64,000 bases of DNA. It comes from Amaricoccus macauensis. GTDB taxonomy: Bacteria; Pseudomonadota; Alphaproteobacteria; Rhodobacterales; Rhodobacteraceae. The position numbers and the translations under genes are program-made. Below are positions 44,873-53,874 of this stretch, piece after piece. Where the stretch lies: contig NZ_JACHFM010000002.1 in assembly GCF_014201905.1 (NCBI RefSeq), positions 1,240,001 through 1,304,000 of the forward strand, in the 5' to 3' direction. Below the pieces are notes generated by a model. The model saw only the letters and a list, made by a program, of their open reading frames with translations. It had not been told where the DNA came from and ran no database searches. Position 1 is the stretch's first letter, and each line of letters starts with the position of its first letter.

Positions 44873-45202
44873 ATGGCTGAAAACGTCACACCCCGCGTGC
44901 GCGTCCCCAAAACGGCCAAGGCCGGTGAGGCCGTCACGATCAAGAGCCTGATCAGTCACACGATGGAAAGCGGTCAGCGGCGCGACAAGGACGGCAACCT
45001 CGTCCCGCGTTCGATCATCAACCGCTTCACGGCTGATTTCAACGGCACCAACGTGATCGACGTCACGATCGAGCCGGCGGTTTCGACGAACCCCTACTTC
45101 GAGTTCCAGGCCACGGTGCCCGAGAGCGGCGCATTCGCCTTCACCTGGTACGACGACGACGGGTCGGTCTACAAAGAGAACGTCGAGATCACAGTGGCTT
45201 GA
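44873..45202 (+). CDS. soxZ: Sulfur carrier partner subunit SoxZ
   Basis: 109 residues without a signal peptide (MAENVTPRVRVPKTAKAGEAV), as expected because SoxZ is co-exported with SoxY by Tat. SoxZ motifs: IKSLISHTMESGQRRDKDG, NPYFEFQATVPESGAFAFTW. It forms the SoxYZ heterodimer. 19 bp after soxY. Confidence 0.95.
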   Translation: MAENVTPRVRVPKTAKAGEAVTIKSLISHTMESGQRRDKDGNLVPRSIINRFTADFNGTNVIDVTIEPAVSTNPYFEFQATVPESGAFAFTWYDDDGSVYKENVEITVA

Positions 45203-45227
45203 TCATCAACGCCAGGGAGGAAGAATA

Positions 45228-46085
45228 ATGCGGAGACAACTCCTCGGTGCAATCGCCATGGCGACCGTTTCGGGGCTTTCGCTTGCGGCGGCCGCCCTCG
45301 CGGCTGACGAAGACCCCAAGCTTGTGGTCAACGGTGAGATCGAAATGATCACCCGTGCTCCGGCACCGGAGCATGTGCCGAACTTCAGTGAAGTGACGTC
45401 GGGCTGGCTCTACCGCACTGAGGAGACGCAGGCATTGCAGATGGATGACTTCGAGAATCCAGGCATGCTGAACGTCGAGCAGGCAATTGCGGACTTCAAT
45501 GCCCCCGCCGGTCCGGAGGGACAGTCCTGTTCCACCTGCCACGAGTCTCCCGACGTCCTGCGCGGCGTCCGGGCCACTTACCCGAAGTGGGATGAGGAGC
45601 ACAAAGAGGTCCAGACCGTCGAGATGCAGGTCAACGAATGCGTCACCGAGCGCATGAAGGCGGAGCCCTGGGACTACGACGGCGCGCGCATGGTCAACAT
45701 GTCGGCGCTGATCGCGTCCGTCTCCCGCGGGATGCCCGTCAACGTCGCAATCGACGGACCCGTGGCGCCGACGTGGGAGAAGGGCAAGGAACTCTACTAC
45801 ACGCGTTTCGGGCAGCTCGAACTGTCCTGCGCCAACTGCCATGAAGACCACTATGGCGACATGATCCGCGCCGACCACCTGAGCCAGGGTCAGATCAACG
45901 GCTTCCCCGCCTACCGGCTGCAGAACGCCGGGCTGGTCTCGGTACACAACCGCTTCAAGGGCTGCGTCCGCGACACCCGCGCCGAGACTTTCGCCGTCGG
46001 CAGCCCCGAGTTCGTTGCGATCGAACTCTACCTTGCCAGCCGCGGGAACGGACTTTCGGTCGAAGGGCCTTCCGTCCGGCACTGA
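45228..46085 (+). CDS. soxA: Diheme c-type cytochrome SoxA
   Basis: 285 residues with signal peptide. Two heme sites are seen: CSTCH (101-105) and CANCH (201-205). The catalytic cysteine ligand is C246 in FKGCVRDTRAE, and C138 may be the ligand of the other heme. Thiosulfate is joined to SoxY at the active heme. Many SoxA proteins keep both hemes, as here. A terminator-like hairpin follows. Confidence 0.95.
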   Translation: MRRQLLGAIAMATVSGLSLAAAALAADEDPKLVVNGEIEMITRAPAPEHVPNFSEVTSGWLYRTEETQALQMDDFENPGMLNVEQAIADFNAPAGPEGQSCSTCHESPDVLRGVRATYPKWDEEHKEVQTVEMQVNECVTERMKAEPWDYDGARMVNMSALIASVSRGMPVNVAIDGPVAPTWEKGKELYYTRFGQLELSCANCHEDHYGDMIRADHLSQGQINGFPAYRLQNAGLVSVHNRFKGCVRDTRAETFAVGSPEFVAIELYLASRGNGLSVEGPSVRH

Positions 46086-46093
46086 ATGCTGCA

Positions 46094-46122
46094 GCTTCGC
46101 GGAGCGTAACGCCCCGCGAAGC
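46094..46122 (+). terminator. Hairpin between soxA and soxB
   Basis: 9-bp stem GCTTCGCGG / CCGCGAAGC with a further GCG/CGC stem inside and a TAA loop, 8 bases after the soxA stop. It suggests that soxXYZA and soxBCD can be separate transcripts, consistent with an operator just before soxB. Confidence 0.65.
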
Positions 46123-46138
46123 CCTGTTCCGCAATTAC

Positions 46139-46158
46139 GCATTCACAGATATGAATGC
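46139..46158. promoter_or_regulatory. SoxR/SqrR-type operator candidate before soxB
   Basis: GCATTC-N8-GAATGC, a perfect 6-bp palindrome with 8-base spacer, ending 24 bases before the soxB ATG at 46182. It contains ATTC-N8-GAAT, the form also found at 31226-31241. It would suit repression of a promoter or blocking of transcript start for soxBCD. Confidence 0.65.
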
Positions 46159-46181
46159 TTAAGTTTGAGGGCTGCCTCGCA

Positions 46182-47873
46182 ATGATATCGAGACGCCATT
46201 TTCTTCAGGCCGGGCTGGCGACATCCGCTCTCTACGGCGCGTCGAGCTTCGGAAGCTGGTCGCGTCTCGCCGCCCAGCAGCGCCTGACCCAGAGTGACCT
46301 GATCGGGACCTCCGGCCCCGGTACCCTCACGGTCATTCACGTCACGGATATCCACGCCCAGACCGTCCCGCTCTGGTTCCGCGAGCCGGAGGTCAACCTT
46401 GGCGTCGGCGACGCTGTTGGCAGGCCACCGCATCTGACGGGCGCAGCATTCCGCGCAGAGTTCGGAATCGAAAAAGGGTCCGCTCTCGACTATGCGCTGA
46501 CCTACGAGGACTTCGTCGCGCTCGGCCGCACCTATGGCCGGATGGGCGGGCTCGATCGCATCGCCACGGTGGTCAAGGCCATCCGCGCAGAGCGGCCCGA
46601 CGCGCTCCTCCTCGACGGCGGCGACACCTGGCAGGGCTCGCTCCCGGCGCTGAAGACCCAGGGCGCGGACATGGTGAAGCTCTTCCGCGCGCTCGGCACC
46701 AACGCGATGACCTCGCACTTCGAGTTCACGCTTGGCATCGACCGGGTGACGGAGATCGTCGAGAACGAGCTCGGCTTCCCGTTCCTGGCCGCGAACGCCT
46801 ACGATACGACCTGGGACGAACCGGCCTACCCGGCATTCGAGCTTTTCGAGCGCGCCGGCACCAAGGTCGCGGTCATCGGGCAGGCCTTCCCGTACCTGCC
46901 GATCGCCAATCCGAAGTGGCTCTTCCCCGACCTCAGCTTCGGGATCCGCAAGGACCGTCTGGCAAGCGTCGTCGACGAGGTGCGCGCCGGGGGCGCCGAG
47001 GTCGTCATCCTCCTGTCCCACAACGGCTTCGACGTGGACCGCAAGATCGCCGCGGACGTCCCCGGCATCGACGTGATCCTGACCGGCCACACCCATGACG
47101 CCATCCCCGAGCCGGTGCAGGTCGGACAGACCTTCCTGATCGCCTCCGGCTCGCACGGCAAGTTCGTGAGCCGCGTCGACATCGACGTTGACGGCGGGGC
47201 CATGAAGGGGCTGACCCACCGCCTCATCCCGATCTTCTCGGATGTGATCGCCCCCGATCCGGAGATGGCGGCACTGGTCGAGGAGACGCGTGCGCCCTTC
47301 AAGGCCGAGATGTCCGAAGTGCTCGGCAAGGCCGACGGGCTCCTCTATCGGCGCGGGAACTTCAATGGCACCTGGGACGATCTGATCTGCGATGCGCTTC
47401 TGACCGAGCGCGACGCCGAGATCGCGCTCTCTCCCGGTTTCCGCTGGGGCTCCAGCGTGATGCCGGGCGAGGATATCACCCGCGAGCACGTCTTCAACGC
47501 CACCGCGATGAGCTATCCGCAGGCCTATCGCACCGAAATGACCGGCGAGACCCTGAAGACGGTGCTCGAGGATGTCGCCGACAATCTCTTCAATCAGGAT
47601 CCGTACTACCAGCAGGGCGGGGACATGGTCCGCGTCGGCGGCATGGGCTACCGCATCGATATTCACGCAAAGATCGGTGCGCGGCTCAGCGACATGACGC
47701 TTCTCTCGACAGGTGAAGCGATCGATCCCACCCGCTCCTACGTCGTCGCCGGCTGGGCCAGCGTCAACGAAGGGACCGAGGGCCCGCCGATCTGGGACGT
47801 CGTCGAAGCACACATTCGAAACAAGGGCACGGTCAGCCCCTCGCCCAACACCAGCGTCGTTGTCGCTGGCTGA
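46182..47873 (+). CDS. soxB: Sulfate thiol esterase SoxB
   Basis: 563 residues. Tat signal ISRRHFLQAGLATSA, a calcineurin-like phosphoesterase domain with VTDIHAQTVPL, LLLDGGDTWQGS, LLSHNGFDVD and the GHTHDAI metal-binding motif, and a C-terminal 5'-nucleotidase domain with GGMGYRIDI. SoxB uses a dimanganese centre to release sulfate from the SoxY cysteine adduct. ATG 46182 is chosen over 46155 because it begins the Tat motif and the earlier ATG lies within the operator. Confidence 0.95.
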   Translation: MISRRHFLQAGLATSALYGASSFGSWSRLAAQQRLTQSDLIGTSGPGTLTVIHVTDIHAQTVPLWFREPEVNLGVGDAVGRPPHLTGAAFRAEFGIEKGSALDYALTYEDFVALGRTYGRMGGLDRIATVVKAIRAERPDALLLDGGDTWQGSLPALKTQGADMVKLFRALGTNAMTSHFEFTLGIDRVTEIVENELGFPFLAANAYDTTWDEPAYPAFELFERAGTKVAVIGQAFPYLPIANPKWLFPDLSFGIRKDRLASVVDEVRAGGAEVVILLSHNGFDVDRKIAADVPGIDVILTGHTHDAIPEPVQVGQTFLIASGSHGKFVSRVDIDVDGGAMKGLTHRLIPIFSDVIAPDPEMAALVEETRAPFKAEMSEVLGKADGLLYRRGNFNGTWDDLICDALLTERDAEIALSPGFRWGSSVMPGEDITREHVFNATAMSYPQAYRTEMTGETLKTVLEDVADNLFNQDPYYQQGGDMVRVGGMGYRIDIHAKIGARLSDMTLLSTGEAIDPTRSYVVAGWASVNEGTEGPPIWDVVEAHIRNKGTVSPSPNTSVVVAG

Positions 47874-47899
47874 CCTGCGAGCTCAAGGAGACCTTCGCG

Positions 47900-49165
47900 A
47901 TGAGCGATGACATGCCTCGCCCCTCCCGTCGCCAGCTCCTGACCGCCGCGCTCGTCGCCGGAGGCGGGATGGCGGCCGGCAGGGCCATGGCGCAGGGGTC
48001 GCCAGACCCCGCAATCACCGAGGTGCAGCCCTGGAGGCGCTACCTCGGCGACGGAGTGGATGCGCGACCCTACGGCCATCCCTCGCCGTTCGAGAGCCAC
48101 GTGGTGCGGCGCAATGTGCCATGGCTGACGGCCGACACCATTTCCTCGATCAACTTCACGCCGCTGCATGAGCTCGACGGCATCATCACCCCGAATGGCC
48201 TCTGCTTCGAGCGCCACCACGGCGGCCTCGCCGAGATCGACCCAAGCGCGCACCGCCTGATGATCCATGGCCTGGCGGATCGTCCGCTGGTCCTGACGAT
48301 GCAGGATCTCATGCGCTTCCCGCGTGAGAACCGCGTCTACTTCCTGGAATGCGCCGCGAACTCCGGCATGGAATGGGCGGGCGCCCAGCTCAACGGCTGT
48401 CAGTACACCCACGGCATGATCCACAACGTCATGTACACCGGCGTGCCGCTGCGCCTCCTCCTCAAGGAGGCCGGCGTCAGGAGCTCCGGGACCTGGATCC
48501 TGGCGGAGGGTGCTGACGCATCCGGCATGACCCGCTCGATCCCGATCGAGAAGGCGATGGACGACGTGCTCGTCGCCTTCGCGATGAATGGCGAGGCACT
48601 TCGCCCGGAACAGGGCTATCCGCTGCGCCTCGTGGTCCCCGGTTGGGAAGGCAACATGTGGATCAAATGGCTGCGCCGGATCGAGGTCGGCGACCAGCCC
48701 TGGTACCAGCGGGAGGAGACGTCAAAGTATACCGACCTTCTCCCGAGCGGGCTTGCGCGCAAGTTCACCTTCGAGATGGACGCGAAGTCGGTCATCACCA
48801 GCCCCTCACCTCAGGCGCCCATCCAGACCGGACCCGGTCCGGTCGTGCTGACCGGCATCGCATGGTCCGGCCGAGGTACGATCCCCCGCGTCGACGTCAC
48901 CATCGACGGCGGCATCACGTGGGTGAAGGCGCGGATGTCCGGCCCGAGCCTGGACAAGTCGATCCACCGTTTCTACCACGATTTCGAGTGGGACGGCCGG
49001 CCGATGCTGCTGCAGAGCCGCGCGCACGACTCGACCGGATACGTGCAGCCGACCAAGCAGATGCTGCGCGCGATACGTGGCGAGAACTCGATCTATCACA
49101 ACAATGGCATCCAGACCTGGGCGGTCGATGAAGCCGGGAGGGCTGAGAATGTCGAGATTTCGTAA
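47900..49165 (+). CDS. soxC: Sulfane dehydrogenase molybdenum subunit SoxC
   Basis: 421 residues. Tat signal PSRRQLLTAALVAGGG; oxidoreductase molybdopterin domain with the Mo-ligand Cys151 in YFLECAANSGMEW and GCQYTHGMIHN, and a C-terminal Mo-co dimerisation domain. With SoxD it removes electrons from SoxY-bound sulfane, giving complete thiosulfate oxidation without sulfur globules. Its stop overlaps soxD by 17 bp. Confidence 0.95.
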   Translation: MSDDMPRPSRRQLLTAALVAGGGMAAGRAMAQGSPDPAITEVQPWRRYLGDGVDARPYGHPSPFESHVVRRNVPWLTADTISSINFTPLHELDGIITPNGLCFERHHGGLAEIDPSAHRLMIHGLADRPLVLTMQDLMRFPRENRVYFLECAANSGMEWAGAQLNGCQYTHGMIHNVMYTGVPLRLLLKEAGVRSSGTWILAEGADASGMTRSIPIEKAMDDVLVAFAMNGEALRPEQGYPLRLVVPGWEGNMWIKWLRRIEVGDQPWYQREETSKYTDLLPSGLARKFTFEMDAKSVITSPSPQAPIQTGPGPVVLTGIAWSGRGTIPRVDVTIDGGITWVKARMSGPSLDKSIHRFYHDFEWDGRPMLLQSRAHDSTGYVQPTKQMLRAIRGENSIYHNNGIQTWAVDEAGRAENVEIS

Positions 49166-49949
49166 GCTGCTTCTTCCGGTCCTTTCCCCCGTTCTCTGCG
49201 GGGCTGGCCTCGTGGTGGCCGCTTCCGGCGTGGCCGGCTTCGGACTGGTCACCCGCGCGGAGGCCGAGGCGGTCGCCGCGCCTGAGGGTGACTCCGCTGT
49301 CACCGCCGCGGCTTCGAGCGGCGCCGCCGTGGTCGGTCGCGAGGGTGGGTACGGGCTGGGCCGCGCAGCTCTCCCCGAAGAGATCGCCGCATGGGATACC
49401 GACATCCGTCCGGACGGGGTCGGCCTGCCCGAAGGCTCCGGCGACGTGGCAAGTGGCGAAGAGACGTTCGTCGAGAAATGCGCCGTGTGCCACGGCGACT
49501 TCGGCGAGGCTGTCGACCGCTGGCCGCAGCTGGCCGGCGGCTTCGGGTCGCTGACCCACGCCGACCCGGTCAAGACCATCGGTTCCTTCTGGCCCTACCT
49601 CTCGACGGTCTGGGACTACGTCCACCGCGCCATGCCCTTCGGCGACGCCCAGTCGCTCACCAATGACGAGGTCTACGGGATCACGGCGTACCTTCTGTAT
49701 CTCAATGATCAGGTGGACGACGATTTCGTGCTCTCCAAGGCGAACTTCACCGAAGTGGTGATGCCGAATGCCGAAGGCTTCTTCCTGGACGACCGCGCGA
49801 CGGCCGAACTCCCGCAGTTTTCGGCAGAAGTCTGCATGGAGAACTGCAAGCCATCGGTCGAGATCACCAAGCGCGCCGCAGTCATCGACGTGACGCCGGG
49901 CGATTCCAGCGACGACGGGGGCGCCGAGCAGGCAGACCCGGCAAAATGA
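49149..49949 (+). CDS. soxD: Sulfane dehydrogenase cytochrome subunit SoxD (monoheme form)
   Basis: 266 residues. N-terminal hydrophobic segment about 8-35. One heme site CAVCHGDF (Cys 111 and 114, His 115) with AMPFGDAQSLTNDEVYGITAYLLYLN, which gives the Met ligand. The long two-heme SoxD forms of Paracoccus are not seen; the C-terminus has only a CMENC pair. Start inside soxC by overlap. Electron acceptor for SoxC. Confidence 0.88.
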   Translation: MSRFRKLLLPVLSPVLCGAGLVVAASGVAGFGLVTRAEAEAVAAPEGDSAVTAAASSGAAVVGREGGYGLGRAALPEEIAAWDTDIRPDGVGLPEGSGDVASGEETFVEKCAVCHGDFGEAVDRWPQLAGGFGSLTHADPVKTIGSFWPYLSTVWDYVHRAMPFGDAQSLTNDEVYGITAYLLYLNDQVDDDFVLSKANFTEVVMPNAEGFFLDDRATAELPQFSAEVCMENCKPSVEITKRAAVIDVTPGDSSDDGGAEQADPAK

Positions 49950-50347
49950 TGCTCTGGCGGCGCTCCAAGCGGCTCCCCGAGGGTAGCTGACACACGGTGG
50001 CCTCAAATCCGGCGAAGACAATGATGGTGCCATCGCCTATTTCCGGTCGCAGGGAGATTGACGATGCGCCTGGTCCCGCTCCTGCCGCGTCCGTCCTCCC
50101 GGCGGCGGCCGGGGCGGGACGGTTCGAGCCCTGCCCGGGCCACCGTTGCTCCGCTGTCCTACGAAACCCTGGAGAGAACATGATGCGTGCACTCGCGGTC
50201 CTTGCCTTCCGTTGCATTGCAAGGCAACCTTAGTCCAATATCACGAACAGGATAGCAGATTCCCTGCCTGTCCTCACTCAACATAAGTAACGGGATTCCC
50301 GTGACCGGACGCTTGTCGCCCGTTCAGACGATGCGGATGGCGTCGCC
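49950..50347. other. Gap between sox cluster and Srf-type island
   Basis: About 400 bases without a supported full gene. At 50180-50233 a 17-codon ORF (MMRALAVLAF...) with GGAGAG just upstream looks like the start of a signal-peptide gene that stops early. An imperfect hairpin TTGCCTT / AAGGCAA lies at 50202-50227. Confidence 0.5.
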
Positions 50348-51373
50348 ATGATTCGCACTGTGCTGTGGGCTCTGTTCTTCTGTTTGGTCTTCGCTGGCGG
50401 GGCGCTGCTGCTCCCTGCCTGCGGACTGCGACCTTGGGGTATCGACGCTTGCCAGACGCCGGCGCCGCCCAGCCCGATTTCTCTCGCGGCCGAGCGCCAG
50501 GCGGAGCTCCTGGAGATCCGCAACGATCTGCTTGCGACCGCCAATCTCGCGCCGCAGTGCCGGATAGAGGAGGCCTCCATTCCGGAACCGTCCGAACCGG
50601 AACAGACGGCCGACTGCCAGCCGCCGCGGTCCGCGGAAGTGCTGATACTGGTCGATGTGTCGATGAGCATGCGTTGGGACTTCGACGCTGATCCCGCTCT
50701 TCTCGCCAAGATGCGCGACACACCTCCCGGTACCGGTCAGGGCGGGCTGGCCGGCATGTTCGCCGACATGGCGCGACAGATGGAGTATGACGCCGCGAGG
50801 ACGCAGCTCGACAACGGACCCGGCATCGACCGCATCGACCTCGCCCGCAGCGCCTTGGTGGACCTTGGCCGTTCGGTGCCGGCGGACGTGGAGCTCAATC
50901 TCCTCAGCTTCGCCGAATGCGGACGCCCACCGCAACAGGAGGGCAGATTTGGATCCGCCAGCCGAGATGGCTACGAATCCGCCGTTCGCGGGCTGGGCCT
51001 CCGCGGAAACACGGCGCTCGCGGAAGCGATCGGTGCCGTGCCCAACCTCACACAGGGCGGGCGAGCGTCAGACCAGCCAGTGAACGTCGTGATCCTGTCG
51101 GACGGGGAGGACAATTGCAGCGGCGACCCTTGCGCTGCCGCAAGGGCGCTCAAGGCCAACCTGCCCTATGCCAGCGTCAGCGTGATTTCGATGGCGGAGG
51201 CGGCAAACGCCAACGCCTGCATCGCCGACGGTGCCGACGGCAGCTTCTTCCGCATAACCGACATCGAGGACCTCACCCGACGGCTGCGTCAGGCGAGCGG
51301 GCTCCTGTCGGCGGAAGAGTGCGCTGCTCTGCCCGCATCCGAAGGCCCCGAGGGGAAGGATTCTAATCGATGA
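50348..51373 (+). CDS. Membrane-anchored VWA-domain protein, first gene of Srf-type island
   Basis: 341 residues. An N-terminal hydrophobic helix (about 3-27) is followed by a short coiled-coil (about 47-66) and a Cys-containing APQCRIE segment. The VWA domain starts at about 97 with MIDAS residues in DVSMSM (103-108), T222 in RGNTALAEAIG and D252 in LSDGEDNC. The protein is probably periplasmic by orientation. It overlaps the protease gene by 4 bp. VWA domains commonly bind partner proteins through metal, so it may assemble the Srf machinery. Confidence 0.75.
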   Translation: MIRTVLWALFFCLVFAGGALLLPACGLRPWGIDACQTPAPPSPISLAAERQAELLEIRNDLLATANLAPQCRIEEASIPEPSEPEQTADCQPPRSAEVLILVDVSMSMRWDFDADPALLAKMRDTPPGTGQGGLAGMFADMARQMEYDAARTQLDNGPGIDRIDLARSALVDLGRSVPADVELNLLSFAECGRPPQQEGRFGSASRDGYESAVRGLGLRGNTALAEAIGAVPNLTQGGRASDQPVNVVILSDGEDNCSGDPCAAARALKANLPYASVSVISMAEAANANACIADGADGSFFRITDIEDLTRRLRQASGLLSAEECAALPASEGPEGKDSNR

Positions 51374-52491
51374 CCACTCTCCCCCCCTCCCCGCCACCGC
51401 CGCCGCCCGGGCGGCCCTGGCTGGCACCTGCGATCGCCAGCGCCATCGCGGCCGTCGGTCTCCTTGCCCTGCTGATCCCCGGGGTGCTCCGCTTCCCCAT
51501 GGCCGCCGTGCCGGAGGAGCCGGTCGCGCTCGCCGCGCTCGAGGAGGGCAATCGCACGCTGGAGTCCGAAATCGCGAGGCTCCGTGGCGCGACCGACGGT
51601 GGCGTCTGCGTCTATGACGGCGGGTTCTACCCCTCGTCGGTCCAGGAAGCCGTCGGCCCACCGGCAGCCGACTCCCGCCTCGATCTTCTGCCACCCCCGC
51701 CCGCCACGCTGCGCCCGACGCCCGATGCGCTGCCGCCGGCCGACGCCAAGGGCAGCGACCAGCAGGGGGATTCCCTTGGCTTCGACGGCACAATTGACGA
51801 ACTGCTGAAGCGCAGCAGCGTGCTGATCCTGCGCCCGGAAGGGGACAGCCTCGGTTCGGGTACCGGCCTCTTCGTCACGAACGACACGATCCTGACCAAT
51901 TCCCATGTGGTCGGCGAGGCGGACGAAGTTCTCGTGACCAACGAACTGATCGGCGAGGCACTTCCGGGAAAGGTGCTCGTCCGGACCGGCTTCGGCGACG
52001 CCGCAGGCTCGGGGACCGACTTCGCTCTCGTCCGCGTTCCCGCGGCCGTCGAGACGGCGCTGCCCCTGAGCTTCGCCCCCGCTCAACGCACTCAGCAGGT
52101 CTATGCGAGCGGCTACCCGACCTTCTTCGTCGAGGCCGAGGTGGCCGCCTACGCCCAGGCCATCACCGGCGGCACGCCAGCTCCCCCGCCGGCGGGAGTC
52201 GTGACGAACGGTATCGTCACCACGGTCCAGGATGCCAGCGACGTCACCCATGTGCTCCATACCGCGGGCCTCTCGCCCGGCAACAGCGGCGGCCCACTGG
52301 TCGATCTCTGTGGTCGTGTCGTCGGCATCAACACGTTCATCACCCAGTCGAACGACGAGCAGTTCGTGCACGGCGACTATGCGCTGTCGAGCGAGGACAT
52401 CGTGGCCTTCCTCCAGGCAAACGGCCTCGCACCCCAGATGTCGGCCGACGCCTGCGCCCCGGAGCGCGTCGCGGCCTCCGCCGGAAAGTAG
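51370..52491 (+). CDS. Membrane-anchored trypsin-like serine protease
   Basis: 373 residues: a cytoplasmic proline-rich start, one TM segment (about 18-42), a short coiled-coil (about 57-73) with GGVCVYDGG, then a trypsin-like domain. The catalytic triad is complete: H179 in LTNSHVV, D217 in SGTDFALV, S306 in GNSGGPLV. It is secreted-side facing by topology. The start overlaps the VWA gene stop. Substrate unknown; it may process a component of the Srf-type island. Confidence 0.8.
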   Translation: MTTLPPSPPPPPPGRPWLAPAIASAIAAVGLLALLIPGVLRFPMAAVPEEPVALAALEEGNRTLESEIARLRGATDGGVCVYDGGFYPSSVQEAVGPPAADSRLDLLPPPPATLRPTPDALPPADAKGSDQQGDSLGFDGTIDELLKRSSVLILRPEGDSLGSGTGLFVTNDTILTNSHVVGEADEVLVTNELIGEALPGKVLVRTGFGDAAGSGTDFALVRVPAAVETALPLSFAPAQRTQQVYASGYPTFFVEAEVAAYAQAITGGTPAPPPAGVVTNGIVTTVQDASDVTHVLHTAGLSPGNSGGPLVDLCGRVVGINTFITQSNDEQFVHGDYALSSEDIVAFLQANGLAPQMSADACAPERVAASAGK

Positions 52492-52501
52492 GAGCCTGGT
52501 C

Positions 52502-53863
52502 ATGATGCGCCGGTTCCTCGGTGAGACGAAGCTCGACGGCTTCCGCGTCCTGAGCGTGGGACAGCACCGCGTCTACGATTCCTGGGACCAGGTCCACGCG
52601 TACCTTCTTGGCACGCTCGGCAGCTCGCACGCGGCCCTCTTTGCCGAACCGCGCACTGGCGGCGGCGTCGTCTCATGGATGGCCACGACCGAGGCCGACC
52701 CGGTTTCCGTCTCCACGCTTGCCGAGAAGGACCGGATCGCCGCGCTCGACCGCCTGCGCGGTCTGATGGACGACATCGCGGCCGACGCCGACGCCAAGGC
52801 CGCCAGTCCGAAGATGGAGGATCAGCGCTGGGCGGCGCTGCTGCAGGCCATTCTCACGGTGCCTTCGACCGTCGACATCGCGGACATCCTCTATGTGGCC
52901 GACAAGCAGCCGGTCCTGGTCCAGTGGGGCACGCGCGATGAGAACCGCACCGCCGAGACCGGCATGCTCCGCGACAAGATCGTCACCGCGCTCGACAACA
53001 CGCGCCGGGCCGTGCCACCGACGAGCGCCCCCACCCCCGCAAGCGTGGCGCCTCCAGCTAGCGTCGCGTCCCTGCCTCCCTCGCAGCACGGGATCGCCGG
53101 GATCTTGGCCCCGCTCCTCTGGCTGCTTTTCCTTGCACTGCTCGCCGCGATCTACTGGCGCCTGCTGCTCGCCTGCAGCGTCGTGCTGCCAGGCAGCGCG
53201 TTCGGCATCTGCGAGGCACCCGCGCTCGCGCAGGCCGCCGCCGTCGGGCAGCGCGCCGACCTCGAACGCCATCTCGACGCCCTCCGCAGTCAGATCGCAC
53301 ATGCCCCGCAATGCCGGATCGAGACTGCCATGGCACCCGCACAGCCTGACTTGGCGCCGACGGTGACACCCGTCCCTTCGCGGCCCGACCCTGCACAGAC
53401 GCCGATACCCGCTCCCGAGCGGACCGACCTCGACAGCGCGCGCGAGCGCGCCGGTGGCAAGGTGGGTGACGTCACGATCACGCTTCTCTGGAACGGCCAC
53501 TCCGACCTCGACCTCCAGATCACCTGCCCCGACAACCAGACCCTCTCCAGCTGGAGGCCGCTGGCCTGCGGCGGCGAAGTCGATGTCGACGCCAACCGCT
53601 GCAACGCGCGCGAGGGTGCGGTCTGTGTCCGCTACATGAGCACTCCCAGCCAGCGCCCCGTCGAGAACGCCTTCCTGCTCCGCGATGATGCGCTTCCCGG
53701 CAGCTACCGGGTCGATGTCCGCCACTTCGCCTCTGCCAGCGAGGCACCCGATGCCTCCGTCCCGTTCGCGATGCAGATCCGTCAGGGCGAGGACGTCCAG
53801 ACCCTCCGCGGTGCGGTTGGTCCTGACGAGGTCGCGCGGATGACCACCTTCACGCTCCAATAG
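52502..53863 (+). CDS. SrfA-like membrane protein
   Basis: 453 residues. A cytoplasmic N-terminal domain (1-165) has no motif I know. A Pro/Ala linker precedes a TM segment (198-229). A coiled-coil and the CRIE motif (about 246-275) repeat the hinge of the first VWA protein. The C-terminal domain, about 310-453, has a beta-rich pattern (DVTITLLWNGHSDLDLQITCPDNQ) with four cysteines. Its position directly before srfB and its length suggest SrfA, but similarity was not tested. ATG 52502 has GGAG 8 bases upstream. Confidence 0.6.
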   Translation: MMRRFLGETKLDGFRVLSVGQHRVYDSWDQVHAYLLGTLGSSHAALFAEPRTGGGVVSWMATTEADPVSVSTLAEKDRIAALDRLRGLMDDIAADADAKAASPKMEDQRWAALLQAILTVPSTVDIADILYVADKQPVLVQWGTRDENRTAETGMLRDKIVTALDNTRRAVPPTSAPTPASVAPPASVASLPPSQHGIAGILAPLLWLLFLALLAAIYWRLLLACSVVLPGSAFGICEAPALAQAAAVGQRADLERHLDALRSQIAHAPQCRIETAMAPAQPDLAPTVTPVPSRPDPAQTPIPAPERTDLDSARERAGGKVGDVTITLLWNGHSDLDLQITCPDNQTLSSWRPLACGGEVDVDANRCNAREGAVCVRYMSTPSQRPVENAFLLRDDALPGSYRVDVRHFASASEAPDASVPFAMQIRQGEDVQTLRGAVGPDEVARMTTFTLQ

Positions 53864-53874
53864 AGAGAACCCGC

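Noticed and set aside
49997-50233. 78-codon ORF extending into the 17-codon stub
   Set aside because: The upstream part is low-complexity Ala/Pro; only the last 17 codons have a ribosome binding site and signal-peptide character.
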